The notes under the pieces: model-generated
What the model was told of the DNA's origin: nothing
The model's input: the letters and a program-made list of their open reading frames with translations, nothing else
The model's database searches: none
Made by a program: the position numbers and the translations under genes
Assembly (NCBI GenBank): GCA_964414835.1
Contig: CAYPWY010000009.1
Coordinates: forward strand, 1-64,000
DNA from: Eshraghiella sp964414835
GTDB taxonomy: Bacteria > Bacillota > Clostridia > Lachnospirales > Lachnospiraceae
Reading direction: 5' to 3'
DNA length: 64,000 bases
Part shown: positions 1-7,819 of the stretch, one piece after another
How the letters are laid out: each line of letters starts with the position of its first letter
Numbering within the stretch: the first letter of the stretch is position 1

Positions 1-302
1 ATTTCCTGAAGAGCTGCCAGATAATCCGTTGCTGATTTACCGTATCTGCCGGCAATATCAAAGGCATCACTGCCAATCTGTTTCAGCTGTGATTTGGACA
101 GTGAATTATTTATGCTGCTTAACTGGGTGAGATAAGTGTTTACTTCTTTTAATTGGGCAATTGCTTCTTTGGTCTTTGAAGCAATTGCCGAGACTGCGGA
201 GCCCATGGAAAATACCGATGAAAAGCTGGAAACGGCTTTTGTCCATTGACTTTTTAATATTTTTTCTATCTGTGAAGCAAAGTTATCTGTTGTATTTGCC
301 AT
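1..302 (-). CDS. Phage tail tape measure protein, N-terminal part (cut by window edge)
   Basis: About 100 N-terminal residues are present; the rest lies beyond the left edge. The protein starts MANTTDNFASQIEKIL and continues with a helical stretch rich in Ala, Ser, Lys and Gln, with spaced hydrophobics (AVSAIASKTKEAIAQLKEV, QLSSINNSLSKSQLKQIG), then AFDIAGRYGKSATDYLAALQEM. This is the usual opening of tape-measure proteins, which set tail length and occupy the tail lumen. The ATG has an AGGAGG ribosome binding site 7-8 bases upstream. It follows two small genes that occupy the place of tail assembly chaperones, which supports the call. The tape measure identity is inferred from composition, motif style and order, not from a full-length match. 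Confidence 0.72.
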   Translation of the reverse strand, partial: MANTTDNFASQIEKILKSQWTKAVSSFSSVFSMGSAVSAIASKTKEAIAQLKEVNTYLTQLSSINNSLSKSQLKQIGSDAFDIAGRYGKSATDYLAALQE

Positions 303-340
303 TTGTATGTAATACCTCCTTTGGCCGAAATAGGATGTTC

Positions 341-691
341 CTACGCATTATCCGCCCCGGCGCCCGGTATGGTTTCCACAACGGAATGAACAACAATCTT
401 TTGAATGTCTTCGGGGCTTAAATTTGCCATGTATGTTAATATTTGAATAATGCGGTTGTTGTCAATATTTAACAGTCCGGCGGTTTTATCGATTACCATC
501 TCCATAAACTCCTTACCGTCGGCATTCTTTGTCTCATTTGTAAGTTTGATAACAAAACCTGCAATGTTTGTTATGTTTTCTGATACTTCTCTGGCGGTAG
601 GGAGCACAGCGGCTGCTATTTTTGCCAGTTCTCTCTTAGCGGTTTTATGGTTGCGTCTGTATTCCAAATATTCTTTAATTTTCTTAATCAT
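341..691 (-). CDS. Small phage protein in tail-chaperone position (116 aa)
   Basis: I do not recognise the family. The 116-residue protein has a basic N-terminal third (MIKKIKEYLEYRRNHKTAKRE) and otherwise amphipathic helices. It sits directly before the tape-measure gene and 6 bp after the preceding gene. It is in the same reading frame as that gene, separated by a single TAA, and its GGAGG ribosome binding site overlaps the end of the upstream gene. Two consecutive small genes just ahead of a tape measure correspond by position to the G/GT tail assembly chaperones of siphophages and myophages, so a chaperone role is a reasonable inference. No slippery heptamer was needed to explain it. Confidence 0.55.
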   Translation of the reverse strand: MIKKIKEYLEYRRNHKTAKRELAKIAAAVLPTAREVSENITNIAGFVIKLTNETKNADGKEFMEMVIDKTAGLLNIDNNRIIQILTYMANLSPEDIQKIVVHSVVETIPGAGADNA

Positions 692-697
692 ATATTT

Positions 698-1075
698 TTA
701 TTCCTCCACAATGTCATACATTCTTACAAGATATTCAGCAGGTACACCGGCACCGAATATATCGTTGACTTTTAATTTTTCAATGTTCACTTCAACTTGG
801 GAAGTGAGAACCTTGTTTAAATCGTCAGTGAATTTTTTTACGGCTGTCTCATCATTCTGTGAAATAGAAACATTGCCGTTTTCATCTTCTTTGCCGTATT
901 TACGAATTTTTTCGTTTCTGATAACTTCAAAATTGGCAACATGTGATTCAAGATTTTTCATAATTCCAAGCAGCCTGAACTTGAATAAAGCATCAATTTT
1001 TAAATTCTTGTCGGTATCAATAATTGATTTAAGTACATCATTTAATACTAAAACATTATTTAATTTCATCTTCAT
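698..1075 (-). CDS. Small phage protein, possibly DUF1617-like or tail chaperone (125 aa)
   Basis: This 125-residue acidic protein opens MKMKLNNVLVLNDVLKSI, which is reminiscent of the short DUF1617-type phage proteins found near tail genes, but I cannot confirm the family. It contains a helical core (FKFRLLGIMKNLESHVANFEVIRNEKIRKYG) and a central acidic segment. It is the first of two coupled small genes before the tape measure, which is the usual position of the tail assembly chaperone. The gene starts about 20 bp after the membrane coiled-coil gene, with a GGAGAA ribosome binding site. Phage origin is secure from context; the exact role is not. Confidence 0.55.
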   Translation of the reverse strand: MKMKLNNVLVLNDVLKSIIDTDKNLKIDALFKFRLLGIMKNLESHVANFEVIRNEKIRKYGKEDENGNVSISQNDETAVKKFTDDLNKVLTSQVEVNIEKLKVNDIFGAGVPAEYLVRMYDIVEE

Positions 1076-1095
1076 GGGGCTTTTCTCCTTTAAAG

Positions 1096-1668
1096 CTAAA
1101 CTCTTTCTGTCTTTTCCCAGGTATACATTTCTTTCTGAACAATACTGTGAATAAAGGAGTTGCTTCCGGCAGCTTCCTCATATTCTTCGATTAAGTCCTC
1201 CAGCGCCTCTAACTCCATATCGTTAATTTTACCGATAGAGTGATAGTATCTGTATGACTGGCTGATTTTGTCTTTCAGTTCGGCGCGTATGCGTTTGTTA
1301 TTTTTGCGTTCGCTTTCTGTAAAGCGTTCATCAGTATTCCGCTGCATGTAATCTATTTTTTCGGAAAGAGCAGATATTGATTCCGATAATTCCTTTTGTG
1401 CATCTGTTAATTCTTTCTGGATGGCAAAGGATTGTTCCCGGTCATGCAGCCTGTTGGCGATTATCTGTTTTATCTCTGCCTGATTTTCGTGAATAATCTT
1501 CAAAAGCTCTTCTTTATCTTTTTTCTTATTATATATACCGTCAAAAAAATTCACGATTACCTTGCGGTTTTTTAAAATGTACCAGCATATTAAACAAATA
1601 ACGGTTATTGAGATGATTATTATACCCGGACTGATTGTATTAAGATATTCTTTAAATAAGTCAGTCAT
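1096..1668 (-). CDS. Membrane-anchored coiled-coil protein next to holin (190 aa)
   Basis: One transmembrane helix lies at about residues 14-32 (GIIIISITVICLICWYIL). It is followed by a basic stop-transfer segment and a long heptad-like coiled coil (roughly residues 50-150, with repeated E/K/Q and L/I positions). Its start codon overlaps the holin stop codon in an ATGA arrangement, so the two are probably translated together. The combination resembles XhlA-type accessory lysis proteins or spanin-like tethers, but no family signature is certain. The charged C-terminal tail ends TWEKTERV. I infer a role in lysis, or in holding the particle at the membrane, from topology and coupling only. Confidence 0.6.
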   Translation of the reverse strand: MTDLFKEYLNTISPGIIIISITVICLICWYILKNRKVIVNFFDGIYNKKKDKEELLKIIHENQAEIKQIIANRLHDREQSFAIQKELTDAQKELSESISALSEKIDYMQRNTDERFTESERKNNKRIRAELKDKISQSYRYYHSIGKINDMELEALEDLIEEYEEAAGSNSFIHSIVQKEMYTWEKTERV

Positions 1669-1988
1669 TCTGTGTCACCTGTTTTTGACTCCTTTATTTT
1701 ATCTATCAGTGTTTTTACATCTTCTTCAAGAATTACGCCGTTTTTTATGGCATCAGTGATGTTCTGCGTAATCTGGGAAGCAGATGTAATATTTCTGTTT
1801 TTCCATGTATTATACAATGTTGTTAAAATAAGAAATACGGTAGATACAATGGCGGTTATGTCTTCGTCTTTAATGGGAATGATATTGATTCCGAATATCT
1901 GCAGAATGGCATTAACCAAAGCAAGCAGCAGGATAAGTATACCTGCCGTTGTTTCGGATGTAATTCCTTTTAAATTTATTTTGCTCAT
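1665..1988 (-). CDS. Phage holin, phi-LC3 / Phage_holin_1 type
   Basis: The chosen start (MSKINLKGITSETTAGILIL) has a GAGGAAT ribosome binding site. An open frame extends 25 codons further upstream but has no such site. The 107-residue protein has two hydrophobic segments (about 13-32 and 44-63) separated by a short polar turn, then a basic TWKNRNITSASQ segment and a soluble C-terminal helix region. This layout, including the phrase TLYNTWKNRN, is typical of phi-LC3-type phage holins that permeabilise the cytoplasmic membrane for endolysin. It is unusual that the holin lies between the tail-tube gene and the tape-measure gene rather than at the end of the late operon. No endolysin is visible in this window. 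Confidence 0.8.
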   Translation of the reverse strand: MSKINLKGITSETTAGILILLLALVNAILQIFGINIIPIKDEDITAIVSTVFLILTTLYNTWKNRNITSASQITQNITDAIKNGVILEEDVKTLIDKIKESKTGDTE

Positions 1989-2001
1989 ATGTAATTCCTC
2001 A

Positions 2002-2211
2002 TTATTTATTATTTTTCCAATAATTCCATGCCTTTTCGGTTTCAGGTTTGTAGTAGTAAGCAATCAGCTTTCCGTTATAGCCTTCGTCAATCCATACAGG
2101 CTGGCATTGCATAACGGCATACTGAACAATCTGTTTAATGTTGCATAATTTAATCAGATTTTCTTCCCCGTAAACCTCCTTGACATCTTCAAGCGTTTTG
2201 CATTTTAGCAA
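2002..2211 (-). CDS. Small phage hypothetical protein with TTG start (69 aa)
   Basis: The reading frame begins with TTG preceded by an AAGGTGG ribosome binding site at good distance. The nearest ATG (2203) is out of frame, so TTG is the likely start. The protein is 69 residues (start CKTLEDVKEVYGEENLIKLC, end ETEKAWNYWKNNK), aromatic-rich and small, a style common among phage hypothetical proteins. It is the first gene after the intrinsic terminator at 2249-2288 and lies 13 bp before the holin gene. I cannot assign a function. Confidence 0.55.
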   Translation of the reverse strand: MLKCKTLEDVKEVYGEENLIKLCNIKQIVQYAVMQCQPVWIDEGYNGKLIAYYYKPETEKAWNYWKNNK

Positions 2212-2248
2212 AGTAGTGATTCCACCTTTCCGTAAGCATTAACAGTGT

Positions 2249-2288
2249 AAAAAAATGGGATAGCAATTCAATAACGAATTGCTATCCC
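2249..2288 (-). terminator. Intrinsic terminator after the tail-tube gene
   Basis: A perfect 13-bp inverted repeat (GGGATAGCAATTC and its complement, loop of 6) occupies 2257-2288. On the minus strand it is followed by a run of seven T. It separates the tail-tube gene from the downstream small gene and holin. Confidence 0.9.
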
Positions 2289-2338
2289 GTATCATAAATT
2301 ACAATTCACTATTATCTGTTTCTACAATACTGTTTTTA

Positions 2339-3070
2339 TTATTCCTCGATTAATACTAAATCGAGCATATTATCATCATTGTCTGCCATAAGGTCACATG
2401 TGATGGTAATAGAACCCGGATCACCTGAGTTAGAGAAGCTCAGTGAAAGGTTAGACTGCGGAGCGGCCTTGTATGCTGTCAGCTTATAAGGAAGGACTTC
2501 ATCATCCTCAGTCTTCATAACAGTGTCACCGTAAACGATAAAGTTCTTAGGGAAGCTTGTAGATTTAACGCTGACTCTCTGAACGCCTGAGCTTACCTCC
2601 TTCATGTAGTAAACAATCACCTTAGAACCACCGGCAAGGGCAGTAGTAAGAGTTACGGCTGTGTCGGCAACTGTACATTCCAACTCAGTACCACAGTCGT
2701 CACCGTCAGCATATACAACAACTGTACCTGCGACAGGTGCATCTGTAAGTGTAATACCTGTACCTGCTTCATCTACAACAGTCTCGACTCTTGTTACGAA
2801 CTTAGCAGATTTACTAACTTCACCGCCTGTGATTAACTGCCACAATTTAACAGTCTGAATCTGTGTCTCGATGGTAATAGTACCTGCTCTTTCTCCTGAA
2901 AACTGAATACGTTTAGGGTGTCCCTTACCGCCGTAAGCAAATACGGATTCACCTGTAAGTTCAGTTGTAGAAACGTTGGCGAAGTCAAGATTTAAAAATG
3001 GTTTCTTTGTAGCATAGTCTACAAAAATAAGGTCGCATACTTCGCGGTTTGTCATGTTTGGGTTTGGCAT
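2339..3070 (-). CDS. Major tail-tube-like / major structural protein (243 aa)
   Basis: The protein is 243 residues, rich in beta-strand-forming residues, with almost no Cys or Trp and an acidic C-terminus. It starts MPNPNMTNREVCDLIFVDYATKKPF. The middle (about 95-155) contains an Ig-like insertion with repeated VTLTTALAGGSKVIVYY-type strands. The C-terminal part (FPKNFIVYGDTVMKTEDDEVLPYKL, then SLSFSNSGDPGSITITCDL) looks like a tail-tube or major virion beta-fold. It has a GGAGG ribosome binding site and sits between two intrinsic terminators. It is thus insulated from its neighbours, as fits a very abundant structural product. A capsid-decoration role cannot be excluded. Confidence 0.65.
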   Translation of the reverse strand: MPNPNMTNREVCDLIFVDYATKKPFLNLDFANVSTTELTGESVFAYGGKGHPKRIQFSGERAGTITIETQIQTVKLWQLITGGEVSKSAKFVTRVETVVDEAGTGITLTDAPVAGTVVVYADGDDCGTELECTVADTAVTLTTALAGGSKVIVYYMKEVSSGVQRVSVKSTSFPKNFIVYGDTVMKTEDDEVLPYKLTAYKAAPQSNLSLSFSNSGDPGSITITCDLMADNDDNMLDLVLIEE

Positions 3071-3101
3071 AATAAATTTCCTCCATTCTTTTTGTGTAAA
3101 T

Positions 3102-3127
3102 ATAAAAAAGACTCGGATATGAGTCTT
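3102..3127 (-). terminator. Terminator or attenuator overlapping a stop codon
   Basis: A 7-bp hairpin (AAGACTC / GAGTCTT, loop of 6) is followed on the minus strand by six T. The hairpin includes the stop codon of the 264-aa gene and lies about 30 bp before the tail-tube ribosome binding site. Being weaker than the 2249-2288 terminator, it may pass some transcripts. Confidence 0.75.
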
Positions 3128-3920
3128 AATTACCTGTGTCTATTCTTTTGAACCATGAGGATGCATCAAAGTAATTATCTTTGTTGCCCCAGGCGGCAAC
3201 GCTCATGGACTGAATATCATATATACTATTGTTTGAAAGCCGTGAAAAGCAGTCCCAAAGCTGATATATGGTCAAATCCCATATATTTAATATATTAAGG
3301 GACTGACTTTTATTGGCAACGGCGGAGATAATATTCCCCAGCTCCATATTTTTATCTGACTTATTTTGCTTTGCTTTTTCGGCTCGTCCTCTTTGGAGCT
3401 TTTTCATTATCTCCAACGCTTTTTTGCTTTTTATTTTGGATAAATCCTCTTCATTCTTTGATTTGATACAGTTGCGCTGGCATATCAAATCACAAATCTG
3501 CGGATAAGTTTCTCTTGTAATGATTCCTGTTGCTGCATACTTTTCCGTATTTTTCTCGGTTTCTTCTGGGGGAGTGTTGTTTTTAATAAGAAAACCATTG
3601 TATTCCATTGAGTATACAACATCCTCCTTAATAAAAAAGTTCAGTACAGTCTGCAGCAGATTTATTGACTCGCTGTTTATGGTAAGCAGGTCAAACATAT
3701 TCATCTTAGCCTTTTCCTCATCCGGCAAGGATTCAAATTGTTCTTTCTGACCAATCATAGTAAAATATGTCTTTAAATCCATTAACAAAACCGATAAATA
3801 ATACTGATATGTATTTATACCGATGGAAGCTATATCCTTTAATTTAGGGGAAATAATTCCGCCCGCTTTTGGTATATTCACAGGGGCGGGAGACAATAAA
3901 TCAAAATATTCCAATTTCAA
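3126..3920 (-). CDS. Unrecognised phage-module protein (264 aa)
   Basis: I do not recognise the family. The N-terminal part is mixed (LEYFDLLSPAPVNIPKAG). The middle is helical (QYYLSVLLMDLKTYFTMIGQ, LLQTVLNFFIKEDVVYS), then there is a basic linker at about 165-195 (SKKALEIMKKLQRGRAEKAK), and the C-terminus is aromatic (WDLTIYQLWDCFSRL, AWGNKDNYFDASSWFKRID). The size and the basic linker would suit a virion assembly or connector protein. It follows the 201-aa gene by 13 bp and ends inside the terminator hairpin at 3102-3127, so it closes the early polymerase-containing transcription unit. Confidence 0.6.
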   Translation of the reverse strand: MKLEYFDLLSPAPVNIPKAGGIISPKLKDIASIGINTYQYYLSVLLMDLKTYFTMIGQKEQFESLPDEEKAKMNMFDLLTINSESINLLQTVLNFFIKEDVVYSMEYNGFLIKNNTPPEETEKNTEKYAATGIITRETYPQICDLICQRNCIKSKNEEDLSKIKSKKALEIMKKLQRGRAEKAKQNKSDKNMELGNIISAVANKSQSLNILNIWDLTIYQLWDCFSRLSNNSIYDIQSMSVAAWGNKDNYFDASSWFKRIDTGN

Positions 3921-3933
3921 AATAACACCTGCC

Positions 3934-4539
3934 TTACATTACTTTTCTTTTGTAAAATGACTGATAGGTGTAGGACAGATATTTTCCGTAAAATTCCGTG
4001 CCCGGCATATAGCATCGCAGCGGCTTTGCTTCCGCTAAATTCATATCACCGATGGAATAGTTCTTTTTGATATAATCCATTGTGCTGTGATTAAGGATGG
4101 ATGAGTTGATTACCTGAATAGTGCTGTCAACTCTGTTTCCGTATATACCGATGGAGTTAAAATATTCTTTATCTTCATCTGATAATCTGACGGAATCCCT
4201 GTGGCATATAACCATAATATCAACCCCGACTTCTTTGATATGCTGATTTTCCATTTTTGTTAAATATGTTTCTATAAAAACAGCACACCTGTTGTCTGAC
4301 ACCGTTCCTTCCACATATGGAGTATCAAAACAATGTCCGATAAGTGTAGTTGTTTCAGGTTCGTCCTGTACGTTTGTTTCAAAAGTACCGCCGTACCAAT
4401 TTTGTTCTACAGTAAAGTTTTCATTGTCCAATTTGGGCATAACAAGTTTTTTGATATCGTATGAGTTATAAAACAGAGACATAAGACTATCCTTTATCTT
4501 GCCCATATCAGAGAGTGTATCATAATATTTTGCTGCCAT
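3934..4539 (-). CDS. Unrecognised phage-module protein (201 aa)
   Basis: The gene has a clean AGGAGG ribosome binding site ahead of MAAKYYDTLSDMG. The 201-residue product is soluble with mixed strand/helix character (TTTLIGHCFDTPYVEGTVSDNRCAVFIETYL, VGVDIMVICHRDSVRLSDEDKEYFNSIGIYGNRVDSTIQ). The phrase CHRDSVRLSDEDK and the general style resemble small head-tail connector or minor tail proteins, which often describe a local coordinate system, but this is only an impression. It lies between the polymerase gene and the 264-aa gene in one transcription unit. Confidence 0.58.
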   Translation of the reverse strand: MAAKYYDTLSDMGKIKDSLMSLFYNSYDIKKLVMPKLDNENFTVEQNWYGGTFETNVQDEPETTTLIGHCFDTPYVEGTVSDNRCAVFIETYLTKMENQHIKEVGVDIMVICHRDSVRLSDEDKEYFNSIGIYGNRVDSTIQVINSSILNHSTMDYIKKNYSIGDMNLAEAKPLRCYMPGTEFYGKYLSYTYQSFYKRKVM

Positions 4540-4542
4540 AAG

Positions 4543-4773
4543 CTACCTCCTGCGCTGTAAAAAATAATGGATTTTGTAAAGATAATGATTAAAAGATACA
4601 AATGACAGTGCTGCCAGAACAGTAACACCGTCATTTGCGGAGAGGAGAACAATTCTTATCATCAGGTCGGATTGGCAAAATGCCGGAAACCAGCCAAAAT
4701 CAAGGATTTTGAGCCTTGATGCATTTTTAAGTCTGCACAAAAAATAGGATTTCAGCAGTTTTTTGAAAAGCAT
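4543..4773 (-). CDS. Possible small membrane protein (76 aa), doubtful
   Basis: This frame overlaps the last 22 bases of the polymerase gene and fills the otherwise empty 200 bp before the 201-aa gene. It reads MLFKKLLKSYFLCRLKN, then a hydrophobic segment (LMIRIVLLSANDGVTVLAALSFVSF) and a basic end. No clear ribosome binding site precedes the ATG. Dense packing in phage modules and the hydrophobic segment favour a gene, while the lack of a translation signal argues against it. Confidence 0.32.
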   Translation of the reverse strand: MLFKKLLKSYFLCRLKNASRLKILDFGWFPAFCQSDLMIRIVLLSANDGVTVLAALSFVSFNHYLYKIHYFLQRRR

Positions 4774-7406
4774 TGAAGTAGGTTCGATGGATTTATCCTG
4801 TATAATACTTTCAATAGTACGGACTTATTCTTATTTACAGTTGAAGAAATACTTTTCTTGTTCCTTAAGGAACCCGGAAGAATTTTAAAGCATCTGTCTA
4901 TCATCCATGAAAATAAACCAAGATAATTTTTGGATATTTTAATTTTCTGTATATCTCTAATTAAATCATCAAAATCCTTTCTTAAAAGAAGGTAATCGTC
5001 ATCCTCCTGTGAAGAATCGGTATTATATTTATACAACTGTATTGAATATTTGGATATTAAGTCCTCAACCCTTCGGCATGTCCTTATATTGTTCTCCATT
5101 TCATATTTAATGAAGAAATGGCCCATTGGAAGCGTGGAGTCTTTATTGTGGAACTCTGACAAATTCAAATCATACAAATAGTTCATGGGACATTTTAAAC
5201 TGCTGTTAATATTATCCTTATTAAAACCGGGTTTAATTATAGTCCAGAATGATGGATATTTATGTATTTTTATGTCCATATCATTTTTTATGCGTCTTAT
5301 TTCACCGCTTAAATCAATATCAAAGCAGCGTTTGGCATTGTCTATTGCTACCTGAGCCAATACGGACAATATACATACATAATCGGTATATTTCTTGTCC
5401 TTAAAATTGCATGCATAGGTCTGTGCAAGCTGTGCAAGATTACTGGATTCCCCTATATCCATCTGGGATTTGGCAAGCCCGCTGTCAATTCTTGAATAGT
5501 CATCCATAGTTTTTTTATAGATGTTTTTGTCCTTTGGGATATTGTTGACAATAGTAGGATAGCTTCCATAGCATTTTTGCGCATGTTTAACTATATCGGG
5601 CTGGTTTGTTGTATATCCGCTGTCCGAATCCTGGTCGCTTCCGTTATTTCTGTCCTGGAAATCAGTGCCAATCATATTGACTGCTATAATCTGTTGTCCC
5701 AAATTAAAATACTTTTCAAGGTTTTTATGACGGACATTGTGAAGGTAGGTAAGGTTGTTTCTGCTGTTGAAGGGGCTTCTGAAAAAAGCTAAGTATTCTC
5801 CGCTGTCAAATCGTTCAGTATAACATTGGATGGTTCCCTCCTCTGCATAAAATGTATCATCATTGTCAACGCTTTCTTCATTTCCGGTGGCAGAGTATAA
5901 GAGCATTGCGTACGGAGAACCGACAATCACAAGATTCTCTGCATCCTGCAACAGTTTTCCGGTCTTCATATTCAGAACATAGGACTTAATAACATATTCC
6001 TTTCTTTTTCTGAAATAAGAGCTTCTGGCAAAATCCGGATTCTGTCTGCACAATGCGATCAAAACCTCGTAATCATTGGAAAAATTCTTATTTTTATCCA
6101 GATAACGCAGAAATTCGTCATTGTCCTGCTTGAGCCTGTCAACATAATCAACGCTTTCTTTTACAACATTTTTCATAATTGACTCATCAAGGGAATTGAC
6201 CATCTGGTAGCTCATTTTCTGGACAGTGCCAAGCTTGCTTTCATGTGCGGTTTTGACAATGCCGAACATACAGTTGTTTTCGTAAACCTTTTCGCACCAA
6301 TAGTCATATGTTTTATTAAATTTCAGCCATTTCATTGAATTGTCAGTAGTTATAAGTTCAATATCCTTTACAAAATGTTCGTTGCCGAACATATCCCTGA
6401 CAGTGGCAGAGCAGTAGCGGTCTCCGAAATAATCCTTAAAAAACATTTGTATGTTTGTGCTGAATGCTGCCATCTTGCAAAAATGATGTCTGAGAAGAAT
6501 GAAGCCGTTTCCCCAATCTGGGAAAATGCTGCTGTCTATCAGCGCCTGTCCGTCAAACAAGGTGTTTTTAACAGTATAATTCTCAATATATTTGGCAACG
6601 CAATGTTTGTTTTCGTCAGTCTCCACACTGACAATATTGGTATTAAAAGTCCTGTCTATGTCTTTTAAAATAAGGATATTTTCAGGGTTTATCCTGATTT
6701 TGCCTATGATAGCACTGGAAACAAGAGGTGCATATGCACTGATTTCCACAAGGGGAGCATTGTTTTTCGGCAGTTTTATTCCCATATATAAGAAATCAAT
6801 GGCACGCTTATAAAGTCTGTCGCATATAAACATGCAAGAACCCTTCTTGGCTTTTCCGGTACTCCTGTAAAGCATTTTATAATGAATAGTTTCACGTTTT
6901 GTGATTTCACCGTTACGTTTACGGAAGGTATATTGGATGTTTACGCCATCGTTATAAAAAATCCGGCGGATTTCTTCTATATTATATTTTTTATATTTAT
7001 CCTTATTATTTTCAGCCGCCTGAAATAATCGTGCAATTTTTTTCCTTTTATTGCGTTTTGCCACAAGCTGAGTTTTATAACCATAGGATTTTGCCAGTTT
7101 ATATTCAAGACGTGCTTCCTTGGCAATTTTAGCCAGATGTGCAATTTCCTCTTCGTAAGAGCGGGAGCCGTAATTAAATTCCAGACAGATGATGTCTGTT
7201 GTTGCTTCTTCTTTTGATATTTTCAACCCATGCTCTTTTAAATAATCGCAAAAAAGGCTGTTTGTGAACATTGCTTCCTTGTATTCATAATGGTCACGCA
7301 CTCCATTGTTATATTCAAATAATGTACTTGCTTCAATATTTTTAATTTTAATGCCGTATTCGCTTATGTCCGTCACCCTCGTTTCATAAATTTCTGATGT
7401 ATTCAT
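4752..7406 (-). CDS. Two-barrel single-polypeptide RNA polymerase (YonO / crAss-phage / QDE-1 class)
   Basis: With the start at 7406 the protein has 884 residues. Seen: a first-barrel motif D285-G286 (LFDGQALIDSSI), followed by R306 and K311 (LRHHFCKMAAF), matching the DG...R...K pattern of the first double-psi beta-barrel. Then R543-S-P545 (FFRSPFN), matching the RxP nucleotide-contact motif, and D591-Q-D593-S-D595 (NNGSDQDSDSGY), matching the metal-binding DxDGD loop of the second barrel. All three Asp are kept; the usual Gly is Ser. Known: this fold unites multisubunit RNA polymerases, eukaryotic RNA-silencing polymerases, SPbeta YonO and crAss-like phage polymerases. An upstream extension of the frame overlaps the preceding gene in another frame, so the ATG at 7406, two bases after the stop of a 22-codon ORF, is the better start. 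Inferred role: transcription of the tail-module genes, with the divergent sigma protein as candidate partner. Confidence 0.85.
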   Translation of the reverse strand: MNTSEIYETRVTDISEYGIKIKNIEASTLFEYNNGVRDHYEYKEAMFTNSLFCDYLKEHGLKISKEEATTDIICLEFNYGSRSYEEEIAHLAKIAKEARLEYKLAKSYGYKTQLVAKRNKRKKIARLFQAAENNKDKYKKYNIEEIRRIFYNDGVNIQYTFRKRNGEITKRETIHYKMLYRSTGKAKKGSCMFICDRLYKRAIDFLYMGIKLPKNNAPLVEISAYAPLVSSAIIGKIRINPENILILKDIDRTFNTNIVSVETDENKHCVAKYIENYTVKNTLFDGQALIDSSIFPDWGNGFILLRHHFCKMAAFSTNIQMFFKDYFGDRYCSATVRDMFGNEHFVKDIELITTDNSMKWLKFNKTYDYWCEKVYENNCMFGIVKTAHESKLGTVQKMSYQMVNSLDESIMKNVVKESVDYVDRLKQDNDEFLRYLDKNKNFSNDYEVLIALCRQNPDFARSSYFRKRKEYVIKSYVLNMKTGKLLQDAENLVIVGSPYAMLLYSATGNEESVDNDDTFYAEEGTIQCYTERFDSGEYLAFFRSPFNSRNNLTYLHNVRHKNLEKYFNLGQQIIAVNMIGTDFQDRNNGSDQDSDSGYTTNQPDIVKHAQKCYGSYPTIVNNIPKDKNIYKKTMDDYSRIDSGLAKSQMDIGESSNLAQLAQTYACNFKDKKYTDYVCILSVLAQVAIDNAKRCFDIDLSGEIRRIKNDMDIKIHKYPSFWTIIKPGFNKDNINSSLKCPMNYLYDLNLSEFHNKDSTLPMGHFFIKYEMENNIRTCRRVEDLISKYSIQLYKYNTDSSQEDDDYLLLRKDFDDLIRDIQKIKISKNYLGLFSWMIDRCFKILPGSLRNKKSISSTVNKNKSVLLKVLYRINPSNLLQCFSKNC

Positions 7407-7408
7407 AT

Positions 7409-7477
7409 TTAAAATGTTACCGTTATAGTTACTATTCTTCGTAAAGCCGCTATGACAATGCTTGCGGTTATGTTCAT
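7409..7477 (-). CDS. Possible 22-aa coupling leader peptide
   Basis: A 22-codon hydrophobic ORF begins with ATG overlapping the stop of the 63-aa gene (ATGA) and has an AAGGAG ribosome binding site. Its TAA lies two bases before the polymerase ATG (TAA-AT-ATG). The polymerase start itself has no good ribosome binding site, so re-initiation after this ORF is the most economical way to translate it. It may be a regulatory leader rather than a functional peptide. Confidence 0.45.
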   Translation of the reverse strand: MNITASIVIAALRRIVTITVTF

Positions 7478-7665
7478 AATTGCTCCTTGTTATCCCTGAT
7501 TTCTGCATTGTTACGGCACTGTTTATCAAACCTCCAATCTGACAAAATCCGTGCTGCCATATCGCTGATGGAATGATATTCATCAAAATCCCCCTTGTAT
7601 ACAATTCCTCCGAAAGTAGAGGTGTCGATGCATGCTGTCCGCGTTTTGTGAAATGTGTTATTCAT
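7474..7665 (-). CDS. Small unknown protein, first gene of polymerase operon (63 aa)
   Basis: The frame can be extended upstream to 7788, but the ATG at 7665 has a strong AAAGGAG ribosome binding site and gives a 63-residue protein beginning MNNTFHKTRTACIDTSTFGG. It is polar, with DFDEYHSISDMAARILSDWRF in the centre and a charged C-terminus. Its stop codon overlaps the start of the 22-codon ORF. The product could be an early regulator or a small partner of the polymerase; nothing in the sequence decides this. Confidence 0.5.
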   Translation of the reverse strand: MNNTFHKTRTACIDTSTFGGIVYKGDFDEYHSISDMAARILSDWRFDKQCRNNAEIRDNKEQL

Positions 7666-7819
7666 TTTGTGATTATCTCCTTTCATTATTAATAATGTTT
7701 TGGTATTAATCTTCAAAAAAGACGCTGCCTTTTTGAAAGCTACGCCGTTGTTAAAGACGGTTGCAGATGTTATTTCTACATTCATCACAAAAGTAAAACC
7801 GTTTTTTCAAAATAAAATG

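Noticed and set aside
450..1154. Long plus-strand frame of 234 codons opposite the tail genes
   Set aside because: Hydrophobic, Ser/Phe-rich antisense shadow of the real minus-strand genes, which have ribosome binding sites and sensible products.
7406..7604. Longer polymerase frame starting at 7604 (950 aa)
   Set aside because: The extra 66 residues overlap the 63-aa gene in another frame, show no conserved motif and lack a good ribosome binding site; the ATG at 7406 directly follows a coupled short ORF.
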